Shown here: positions 26,077 to 33,388 of the stretch, piece after piece
How positions within the stretch are numbered: the stretch's first letter is position 1
How the letters are laid out: each line of letters starts with the position of its first letter
From: Duganella callida
GTDB taxonomy: Bacteria; Pseudomonadota; Gammaproteobacteria; Burkholderiales; Burkholderiaceae_D
DNA: 51,654 bases
NCBI RefSeq assembly: GCF_004614165.1
Contig: NZ_SPVG01000037.1
Span: forward strand, 1-51,654
Direction of reading: 5' to 3'
Position numbers and translations under genes: made by a program
Notes under the pieces: model-generated
The model's database searches: none
The model's input: only the letters and a program-made list of their open reading frames with translations
Told to the model about the DNA's origin: nothing

Positions 26077-29067
26077 TCAGAACTTGTAGTTCAGGCCAAC
26101 GACGAATGACCGGCCCGAATGCACGTACAACAGCGTGTCGTTACGCTGGTTGTCGCGGCCATAGCGCAACGGCGTATCGGTCAGGTTCTGCCCTTCCAGG
26201 CTGACCCGCAGGTTCGGTGTCAGGTTGTAGGAGATGCTCATGTCGACGTTGGTCGAGCCGTCCACCGTGGTGTAGTCCGCGCCAGTCACGTCACCCAGCA
26301 CCGACAGGATGTAGGCCGAGCGATACGCCGCCGAGACGCGCGCGCTGAATTTCTGGTCCTCGTAATACAAGGTCAGGTTGTGCGTGTTCGGCGACAGGCC
26401 GGTGAAGTTGGCCACCTGGGTCAGTTGCTCGTTGGCCGGCGTGGTCGGATTGTCTACCCGCGTGATGTAGGTGATGCGCGACTTGACGTGGGTCGCATTG
26501 GCCAGCAGACCGAAATTGCTCCAGAAGCCGGGCAGGAAGCTGAATGGCGCCTGCAGGTTGAACTCCATGCCGTTCAGCGGGCCACCCGGCGTGTTGACCT
26601 TGCGGCTGACCACCACTTCGGAACTCGGTAAGGTCGGGCAAGCCGGCGTGGCGCCGGTGATCGAGCAGCCGTTGAACACCAGCAGGTCGTTCGGCAGTCC
26701 CAGCGAGGAATACACCGCGCGCTCGTTCACCGTCTGGATGAAGGTGCCGATGTCCTTGTGGAAGTAGCCCAGCGAGACCATGGCGTTCTTGGCGTAGTAC
26801 CACTCGGCCTGCAGGTCGTAGGTCTTGGCACGGATCGGGTCGAGGTTCGGGTTGCCGATGGTGACCGCCTGCGAGGTGGTCGATACCGATGCCGACGGCG
26901 CCAGGTCGACGTACTCTGGACGCGACAGGGTTTTACCGGCCGAGAAGCGCAGGAACACGTCTTTCGGCAGCTGCGCGGTCAGGTTCAGCGCCGGCAGCCA
27001 GTCACGGTATTTCTTCACGCCGGTATTCGGCTGCATCTGCCCGTTGACGTTGATCAGCGCCGTCGAGGTGGCCGTGGTGTCGGCGCCGCGCACACCAAGG
27101 TTGCCGCGCCAGGTGATGCCCAGCAGGTCGTAATTGAAGTCCACCATGCCGTAGGCGGCATCGATCTTCTCTTCCACCTGGCGGTTATTCTGCGTCAGCA
27201 GGTTGTACTGCGATCCCGACACCGCCGAGCAATGGCATTCGATGTCGTACACCTGGCGGAATTTATCCAGGTCGATCGCGGCCCAGGAACTCGGAACGCC
27301 ACTGCCGCCCAGGCCACTGCCAAAGCCGGTCAGCTGCCTGGTGATACTGGACATGGTGACGCCAGCCGGCAGCGTCAGGCCGTTGCCGCCGGAGGCCAGT
27401 TCGATATTACTCCAGGTGTTTTTGCGCTTGGACAGGCCGAAACGGGTGGTCAGGTTGTCGTTGATTTCCCACGACAGGTTGACGGCGGTGGTCTGCAGCT
27501 TGTTCGTGGTGTCCAGATAGCGGCCGACGAACTGGCCATGCACGGTGCCGTCGGCATCCTGCGGCGCGAAGCTGAAGTTGTTCGGATTGGTGATGTCCAT
27601 GCCGAAGTTCAGCGTCGGCACGTTGCGGTTGTTGCGGAAGTCCCAGGAGAAGCCGTTGACGTTGGGCGCATCCAGCTGTACCGTGGCGCGCATCGGCTCA
27701 TTCAGGTTGGAGTTCGAGCTGCCGGCCATGAAGTCCATCTTGACCGTGTCGCTGAACTTGTGACTGCCCGACACCACGTGCTGCCGGAACTTGGTGGTGT
27801 AGACGTCCACCAGACCCTCGGTCCGCACATCGACACCATCGAATTTGCCGTAGTCCCAGCTGCCGTTCTGGTCGAAGTGTGCGTCCAGGATGGAAGTCTG
27901 CGGCTTGCCGTTGGCGGCACCCAGCGTGCGGCCGAAGGAAATTGCTTCGATGTAGTTGTCGTAACGGGTGTTGGCGAACTTGCCGTACAAAAGATCGAGG
28001 TTGATCTCGGTATCGGCATTCGGGCGCCATTGGTAGGAGTTGGTGATGCCGGTACGCTCGTAGTCCGTCTGCGAACGGCGGTAACGCGGGATACGCGGCG
28101 CGAAGGCGCCCGAACCCGCGGCAGGATTGGCCACCGTGCCGCCGTAGTTATCGAGGCGGCTCATCACGTCGTTATAGGCCGCCGGCACCGAGGTGCGCGG
28201 CTGGCCGAAGCCGCAATTGGCGGCAGTGATGCCTTTCGATGGCGTGTTGACCGGGTTCTGCACCGCCGCGCCCAGCGGCGAGCAAAAGCCGCCGTCGGCG
28301 CTGGCGCTCAGCAGTTCCACCGCCTCGTAGCCTTCCTCGGTGGCGCGGCGCTTGGACCAGGCGCCGGAGATCAGTGCGCCGACCTTGCCGTATGGGGTGT
28401 CCCAGCGGTCGGACAACAGCGCGGTCACGCGCGGCTGGGTCTTGTCGGTCAGGTCGTTATGGAACTCCTGGCCGCCGATACTGACGGTGCGGCCCTTGAA
28501 GTCGAACGGACGCGCGGTGCGCAGGTCGACGGTGGCGCCCAGCGAGCCCTCCTCGACCGCCGCTTCCGAGGTCTTGCGCACTTCCAGGCTGTTGAACAGT
28601 TCAGACGCGAACACGGAAAAATCGAAACCGCGCCCTCGGTTGGTGCTGCCGTTGATGTCCGAGGCGCCGGTGGCGGCCACGCCTTCGATGCCGTTGATGC
28701 GCACGCGGGTGAAGCCGGCGTTCAGGCCGCGCACGGTAATCTGCTTGCCCTCGCCGCCGTCGCCGCGCGCCAGCGCCACACCGGGCACGCGCTGCAGCGA
28801 TTCGGCCAGGTTAGCATCGGGGAACTTGGCGATATCCTCGGCCTTGATGACGTCGACGATGCCGTCGGAGTTCTTCTTGGTGTTCAGCGCGCTGTTCAAG
28901 CTGGCGCGGAAACCGGTGACCACCACCACGGTGTCGTTGTTCGGGTCCACCGGCGGCGTGGCGACGGGAGCGGCTTCCTGCGCCTGCGCCTGCGCGGCGG
29001 CCAGCATGGCGATGACGGCGATGTGGATCAGGGTCGGTTGAAAGGCTGGTCTTTTCTTTGTACTCAT
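26077..29067 (-). CDS. TonB-dependent outer-membrane receptor of the Xanthomonas-Caulobacter carbohydrate type
   Basis: 996 residues with a signal peptide (ending AQAQAQE). The plug carries motifs of the TonB-Xanth-Caul group: KFPDANLAESLQRVPGVAL, QITVRGLNAGFTRVRINGI and SELFNSLEVRKTSEA. The barrel ends GRSFVVGLNYKF with the terminal phenylalanine needed for outer-membrane insertion. This group mostly takes up plant-derived sugars. It differs strongly from the first receptor here, so the two probably handle different oligosaccharides. Start at 29067 is chosen because it begins the signal; AGGAG lies about 11 bases upstream, and further in-frame starts up to 29121 exist. Divergent from a GH105 gene. 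Confidence 0.93.
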   Translation of the reverse strand: MSTKKRPAFQPTLIHIAVIAMLAAAQAQAQEAAPVATPPVDPNNDTVVVVTGFRASLNSALNTKKNSDGIVDVIKAEDIAKFPDANLAESLQRVPGVALARGDGGEGKQITVRGLNAGFTRVRINGIEGVAATGASDINGSTNRGRGFDFSVFASELFNSLEVRKTSEAAVEEGSLGATVDLRTARPFDFKGRTVSIGGQEFHNDLTDKTQPRVTALLSDRWDTPYGKVGALISGAWSKRRATEEGYEAVELLSASADGGFCSPLGAAVQNPVNTPSKGITAANCGFGQPRTSVPAAYNDVMSRLDNYGGTVANPAAGSGAFAPRIPRYRRSQTDYERTGITNSYQWRPNADTEINLDLLYGKFANTRYDNYIEAISFGRTLGAANGKPQTSILDAHFDQNGSWDYGKFDGVDVRTEGLVDVYTTKFRQHVVSGSHKFSDTVKMDFMAGSSNSNLNEPMRATVQLDAPNVNGFSWDFRNNRNVPTLNFGMDITNPNNFSFAPQDADGTVHGQFVGRYLDTTNKLQTTAVNLSWEINDNLTTRFGLSKRKNTWSNIELASGGNGLTLPAGVTMSSITRQLTGFGSGLGGSGVPSSWAAIDLDKFRQVYDIECHCSAVSGSQYNLLTQNNRQVEEKIDAAYGMVDFNYDLLGITWRGNLGVRGADTTATSTALINVNGQMQPNTGVKKYRDWLPALNLTAQLPKDVFLRFSAGKTLSRPEYVDLAPSASVSTTSQAVTIGNPNLDPIRAKTYDLQAEWYYAKNAMVSLGYFHKDIGTFIQTVNERAVYSSLGLPNDLLVFNGCSITGATPACPTLPSSEVVVSRKVNTPGGPLNGMEFNLQAPFSFLPGFWSNFGLLANATHVKSRITYITRVDNPTTPANEQLTQVANFTGLSPNTHNLTLYYEDQKFSARVSAAYRSAYILSVLGDVTGADYTTVDGSTNVDMSISYNLTPNLRVSLEGQNLTDTPLRYGRDNQRNDTLLYVHSGRSFVVGLNYKF

Positions 29068-29304
29068 TTTCTGACTGTCTCCTGTTGTAGGTCTTGACTG
29101 CGACATCATCGTCGTCCACACACGCGATCACTGCAATGGGGTGTCCCCTTGATTCGCGCAAATACTCAAGTTATTGATTGAGGAAATGCACAACTTCAAT
29201 CAACTGCGCGACTATTACGCGCTCGTGGCGCTCACCGCATTGCGAGGTGCGCGCGGATCCGCTAGTGTGATGGAGCGAATAACTAAAATTGGAGACGCCG
29301 CTCA
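29068..29304. promoter_or_regulatory. Divergent promoter region, TonB receptor / GH105
   Basis: 237 bases. It must contain both promoters. A small GGGG-TGT-CCCC inverted repeat (about 29137-29147) and an AT-rich stretch (about 29160-29185) are visible. The part next to GH105 is also open as a 40-residue frame (29186-29308). No GntR-like palindrome of the kind at 20108 was seen here. Confidence 0.3.
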
Positions 29305-29308
29305 GTGA
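29186..29308 (+). CDS. Possible small upstream ORF overlapping the GH105 start
   Basis: An ATG at 29186 opens a 40-codon frame whose TGA stop overlaps the GTG start of the GH105 gene (GTGA), the geometry of translational coupling. The opening NFNQLRDYYALV resembles the start of LysR-type DNA-binding domains, so it may instead be a relic of a lost regulator. Rare codons (ATA, AGT, CGA) appear toward its end. The only purine-rich stretch before it is too close for a good ribosome site. Weak candidate. Confidence 0.2.
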   Translation: MHNFNQLRDYYALVALTALRGARGSASVMERITKIGDAAQ

Positions 29309-30720
29309 AGCTCAATCAATTCAAGATGCAGGCATGCAGTCTGCTGACCAGCGCCATGTTCACCGGCCTCGCCATGGCGCAGGAAGCGCCTCCGGTGCAG
29401 GAAAAAGGCCCGGCGCCGGCCGACGCCATGCTGCATGCGCAAGCGGTGCACTATCCGAATCCCTACCGGGTGATGGAGAGCGGCGAAGTCAAGGCGGTGC
29501 TGGACCGCGTGCTGTCCTACCTGGACGCCGTCACACCGGCGGAACTGATCAACAAGAACACGCACGCCGTCATGGCCATGCCGGCCAAGGCCGATCCGGA
29601 GGCGGTACTCAAGCCCGGCGACTTCCGCCTCACCAGCTACGAATGGGGCGTCACCTACGCCGGCATGCTGGCCGCCGGCGCCGCCACCGGCGACCATCGC
29701 TACACCGATTACACCGTCAAGCGCCATCAGCTGCTGTCCGACCTGGCACGCGTCTACGCGCCGGCGGTGCAGGCCGACAAGCAAAACGCGCAGGCGCCGA
29801 TCAAGGGGCTGCTCAATCCGCACGCCCTGGACGATGCCGGCGCCCTGTGCATGAGCTTCCTGCAGGCGAAGAACGCCGGCATCAAGGTCGATTACGGTCA
29901 GCTGGTGGGCATCTGCGGCGCCTTCGTCACCGAGAAGGAATATCGCCTCAAGGATGGCACGCTGGCGCGCGGCGGCCCCGATGCCGAAGGCAGGATCCGA
30001 CAGCGGCCGTTGGCCGATACGCTGTGGCTGGACGATATGTTCATGGGCATACCGACCATCGCGCTGATGGGCAAGGCCACCGGCAACAGCAAATACTACG
30101 ACGACGCGGCACGCCAGGTGCTGCAGTTCTCGAGGCGCATGTTCAATCCGCAGCTGGGCATCTACATGCACGGTTACGTGGAAGGCATGCGCGATCATCC
30201 CGAGATGCACTGGGCGCGCGCCAACGGCTGGGCGTTGATGGCGATGGTGGAACTGCTGGAGGTGCTGCCGAAGAATCACAAGGACTACAAGGCGGTCGAG
30301 GCGCAACTGCGCGCGCATGCCAACGGCCTGGCGAAGTTCCAGGACAAGGATGGCCTGTGGCACCAGCTGATCGACCGGCCCGATTCGTATCTGGAGACGT
30401 CGGCTTCGGCGATCTACACCTACGCAATCGCACGCGCCGTCAATCGCGGTTATCTGGACAAGGAGATGTTCGGACCGATGGCGAACCTGGCTTGGAACGC
30501 GGTGGCGGCCAAGGTGAACGCGAAGGGCGAGGTGGAAGGCGTGTGCGTGGGCACGGGCATGGCATTCGATCCGGCGTTCTACTACTATCGCCCGGTCAGC
30601 ACCCGCGCCGCCCACGGCTACGGTCCCGTGCTGCTGGCCGGAGCCGAGATCATCGCGATGAACAGGAAGTACAAGTTCGGCCTGAACGACAGCGGCTTGA
30701 TGTACCAGGGGCCGCGCTAG
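29305..30720 (+). CDS. GH105-type unsaturated (rhamno)galacturonyl hydrolase, GTG start
   Basis: 471 residues from a GTG start with GGAG about ten bases upstream; the signal peptide ends GLAMAQE. The alpha/alpha-barrel family GH105/GH88 is shown by SYEWGVTYAGMLAAG (111-125), LADTLWLDDMFMGIP (236-250) with the catalytic-type aspartate pair D243-D244, HWARANGWALMAMVELL and LETSASAIYTYAIARAV. These enzymes remove the unsaturated uronic acid that lyases leave on oligosaccharide ends. Alone on its strand, with a palindromic hairpin after it, and convergent with a second GH105 gene. An exported GH105 implies that lyase products are trimmed in the periplasm. Confidence 0.88.
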   Translation: MKLNQFKMQACSLLTSAMFTGLAMAQEAPPVQEKGPAPADAMLHAQAVHYPNPYRVMESGEVKAVLDRVLSYLDAVTPAELINKNTHAVMAMPAKADPEAVLKPGDFRLTSYEWGVTYAGMLAAGAATGDHRYTDYTVKRHQLLSDLARVYAPAVQADKQNAQAPIKGLLNPHALDDAGALCMSFLQAKNAGIKVDYGQLVGICGAFVTEKEYRLKDGTLARGGPDAEGRIRQRPLADTLWLDDMFMGIPTIALMGKATGNSKYYDDAARQVLQFSRRMFNPQLGIYMHGYVEGMRDHPEMHWARANGWALMAMVELLEVLPKNHKDYKAVEAQLRAHANGLAKFQDKDGLWHQLIDRPDSYLETSASAIYTYAIARAVNRGYLDKEMFGPMANLAWNAVAAKVNAKGEVEGVCVGTGMAFDPAFYYYRPVSTRAAHGYGPVLLAGAEIIAMNRKYKFGLNDSGLMYQGPR

Positions 30721-30727
30721 ACGTAAG

Positions 30728-30745
30728 GGAGGCCGCGCGGCCTCC
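30728..30745. terminator. Palindromic hairpin between two convergent GH105 genes
   Basis: GGAGGCCGC-GCGGCCTCC is a perfect 18-base palindrome seven bases after one stop codon, followed on the plus strand by a T-rich stretch (ACTCTTTACTTATTT). It lies nine bases from the convergent stop and probably ends transcription from both sides. Confidence 0.65.
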
Positions 30746-30754
30746 ACTCTTTAC

Positions 30755-31942
30755 TTATTTCGCCATCTTCTTCAACTCGGCCGCCGCCAGCAGGAAGCCG
30801 CCGACGCCGTAGTTATAGCTGGACGAAGGCAGGTAAAATGCCGGCTCCGCGCCGGTCTGCTGTATCCCGCCCAGGCGGCCGTCCGCATACACATTCTTCA
30901 GCAAGCCCGCCCATGCACGCTCGATCACCGGGCGATAGGTCTTCGCATCCAGATAGCCATGGTTGACGCCATACGCCATGCCGAACACGAACAGCGAAGC
31001 GCCGGAGGTCTCCGGCAGCGGATAGGTCGCCGGGTCCAGCAACCCGGCGTGCCACTGTCCGTCCGGCCCCTGTATCTGCGCGATCTTTGCGGCCATCTGC
31101 TGCAGCTGCTGGATGTAGAACGGCCGCTGCGGATCGTCGGCCGGTATGTAGTCCAGCGTGCGCGCCAGGCCGCCCATCACCCAGCCCTCGCCACGCGACC
31201 AGAAGATCTTCTTGCCGTTGGCCTCGCGCTTGCTCTTGTAGCTGGCATCGCGTGCGTACAGATGCTCCTCCTGATCGTACAGCAGATCGTAGGTCACGCG
31301 CCATTGCGTGTGCACGTAGTCGAGGTATTTGCGCTCGCCGGTGGCCTTGTACATCTTGGCCCACACCGGCGGCGCCATGAACAGCGCGTCGCACCACCAC
31401 CATGGCTGGCGCTCGTCGCCGGGACGCAGTGTCTTCAGGTTGATCAGGCTGTCCAGCTCCGTCCTGGTCGCGGCGATGCGCTCGGGCGACGGCTGCTGGA
31501 AGTACAGCTCCAGGTAAGTCTGCGCCACGGCGATATCGTCCGCATTCGGATATGGCGTGCGCAGCTTCCACTCGAACTGATTGGCCATGGCCAGCATGGC
31601 GTCGCGGTATTTGGGATCGCCGCTCGATTCCGAGGCGGCCATGAAGCCGGCAAACAGCACCGCCGATGTCCAGATCTTGTCCAGATGGCGCATGGTGCGC
31701 GGCAGCTGCCAGTCCGCCACCTTGCGCATGGCCTTGTCGATGGCGGCCGGCGTCAGCGCAGGCGACAGATCTGTAGCCAGAGGACCGGCGTCGGCCGGCG
31801 CGTCGCCGAAAAAGCGGCTGGTATCCTTGTCGATGATGGCCTGCATGGCCGGCGTCGGCAGCGGGTAGTTCGCTTGCTGCGCCAGCGTCATGCTGCTGAC
31901 CAGGCCCAGGGTGACCAGTAAGGCGATTTTCTTCAGTCTCAT
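30755..31942 (-). CDS. GH105-family unsaturated rhamnogalacturonyl hydrolase, last gene of rha/RG operon
   Basis: 395 residues with a signal peptide ending MTLAQQ. GH105 landmarks: WWWCDALFMAPPVWAKMY with the catalytic-type aspartate in DALFM, FWSRGEGWVMGGLARTL, and GQWHAGLLDPATYPLPETSGASLFVFGMAYGVNHG. It is more typical of the YesR/YteR family than the other GH105 here, and cleaves the unsaturated galacturonyl residue from rhamnogalacturonan fragments, exposing rhamnose for GH106. It begins two bases after the GH28 stop, closing a five-gene operon that starts with rhamnose catabolism genes. Confidence 0.9.
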   Translation of the reverse strand: MRLKKIALLVTLGLVSSMTLAQQANYPLPTPAMQAIIDKDTSRFFGDAPADAGPLATDLSPALTPAAIDKAMRKVADWQLPRTMRHLDKIWTSAVLFAGFMAASESSGDPKYRDAMLAMANQFEWKLRTPYPNADDIAVAQTYLELYFQQPSPERIAATRTELDSLINLKTLRPGDERQPWWWCDALFMAPPVWAKMYKATGERKYLDYVHTQWRVTYDLLYDQEEHLYARDASYKSKREANGKKIFWSRGEGWVMGGLARTLDYIPADDPQRPFYIQQLQQMAAKIAQIQGPDGQWHAGLLDPATYPLPETSGASLFVFGMAYGVNHGYLDAKTYRPVIERAWAGLLKNVYADGRLGGIQQTGAEPAFYLPSSSYNYGVGGFLLAAAELKKMAK

Positions 31943-31944
31943 AT

Positions 31945-33381
31945 TCAGCTCTTGTCCTGTTGTTCAAAACTCTTTTTGGATGGGTCTTCCTTCTGCGCGC
32001 GCGGGCCGACCTTGACTGATGCCGCCGGCAAGCCTTGTACGCCTGTGTCGTTTTCCAGCGCCACGGGCACGCCCAGTTTCAGCTGCGCTTTGGAGAAGGT
32101 CCAGTCTTTGGCGTCGTAGATATGGCCTCCCTTGGCGGCCTCGATGTCCAGGCCTTCCAGCGCGAAGCGGGTCAGCGGCGCCTCCGGGAAGCCGTCCACC
32201 TCGAATGCAGTGGCGGCGCCGCGCGCGTGGATGTTCCAGATACGGACGTCGTGGAAATGGGCGATGCCCTTTTCGCGCGGCACCGGCGTGGCCAGCACTT
32301 TCCAGTACGGCGGATAGTCCTTGATGTCGTCCGGGATTTTGGCGTAGCTGTAGCTCGGATTCCAGTTCATGGTGATGCGCAGGACCACCGGCGTGTCTAT
32401 CATCCTGAAGTCGTGCAGGCGCAGGTTCTCGCCGAAGCCGCCGCGCGTGTGGGCTGACTTGAACAAAATCCCCACCGGCACGCCCTTCAGCGTGGTGATG
32501 TTGTAGGCTTCGATATTGCGAAAGCCGCCCGACGTCTCGCTGCCGAAGGTCACGCCCGCCGCGCCGGAACGCACGATGGAATCGCGTATCACCACGTCCT
32601 CTGTGCTGCGCCCCACGCGCTGTCCGTCGGAGTCGCGGCCGGCTTTCAGACACAAGGCGTCGTCGTTGACGTCGATGTCGGCATGCTGCACCAATACCTT
32701 TCTGGATGAGTCGATGTCGATGCCATCGGTCGATGGTCCCAGTCCGCCCTCGTTGTTGCGTATCACCACACCATCCACGGTGACGTCGCTGGAATAGCAG
32801 ATGTGCAGGGTCCAGAAGCCGGAGCGGCGCAACTGCAGGCCGCCGCCGACCTTGATCTCCTTCGAATTGAACACCTGGATCAGGCGCGGGCGCTGGGCAT
32901 CGTAGTCGGAGGCCCAGCGCAGGCCGCGCGGCTCGTAGGTTTTGCGCAGGCTCCAGTAACTGTCCCAGAACACCTTGCCGTCGCCATCGATGACGCCCTC
33001 GCCCACGATCGCCGCCTTGTTCTGCTCATAGACGTTGACCAGGGCTGCCGGCCAGCGCATCTCGATGCCGGCTATGCGGGTCGGCATCACCGGATAATCC
33101 TGCAGCCGCCGCGAGCCCAGGATGGTCACGCCCTTGTCGATCCTGAGCGTGACGCCGCTCTTGACGAAGATGGAGCCGCTCAGATAAGTGCCCGCTTTAA
33201 ACACCACCGTGCCGCCATCCCTGGCGGCGGCGTCGATGGTCTTCTGGATCGCGGCCGTGTCCAGCGTGGCTCCATCGCCTTTTGCGCCGAACTGCGTCGC
33301 TTCATAATCCCTGGCGGATGCGGCGCCGCCCAGCATCAACAGCATCAGCGCGGCAAAGCGCAGCCATATACCCGGTTTCAT
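31945..33381 (-). CDS. GH28-family enzyme with altered catalytic motifs (rhamnogalacturonan-directed?)
   Basis: 478 residues with a signal peptide ending ASARD. The beta-helix GH28 fold is shown by ATQFGAKGDG near the N-terminus, STDGID (217-222, for NTD) and NDD (239-241). Two other usual catalytic elements are changed: the GHG histidine is replaced in SGAAGVTFGSE (272-282), and the R-I-K pair reads ILFK (305-308), so arginine is missing. Loss of the histidine is known in rhamnogalacturonan-active GH28 forms, so polygalacturonase activity is unlikely. ATG 33381 has GAGG upstream and lies seven bases after the GH106 stop. The operon position suggests action on rhamnogalacturonan fragments. 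Confidence 0.85.
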   Translation of the reverse strand: MKPGIWLRFAALMLLMLGGAASARDYEATQFGAKGDGATLDTAAIQKTIDAAARDGGTVVFKAGTYLSGSIFVKSGVTLRIDKGVTILGSRRLQDYPVMPTRIAGIEMRWPAALVNVYEQNKAAIVGEGVIDGDGKVFWDSYWSLRKTYEPRGLRWASDYDAQRPRLIQVFNSKEIKVGGGLQLRRSGFWTLHICYSSDVTVDGVVIRNNEGGLGPSTDGIDIDSSRKVLVQHADIDVNDDALCLKAGRDSDGQRVGRSTEDVVIRDSIVRSGAAGVTFGSETSGGFRNIEAYNITTLKGVPVGILFKSAHTRGGFGENLRLHDFRMIDTPVVLRITMNWNPSYSYAKIPDDIKDYPPYWKVLATPVPREKGIAHFHDVRIWNIHARGAATAFEVDGFPEAPLTRFALEGLDIEAAKGGHIYDAKDWTFSKAQLKLGVPVALENDTGVQGLPAASVKVGPRAQKEDPSKKSFEQQDKS

Positions 33382-33388
33382 CGCCACC

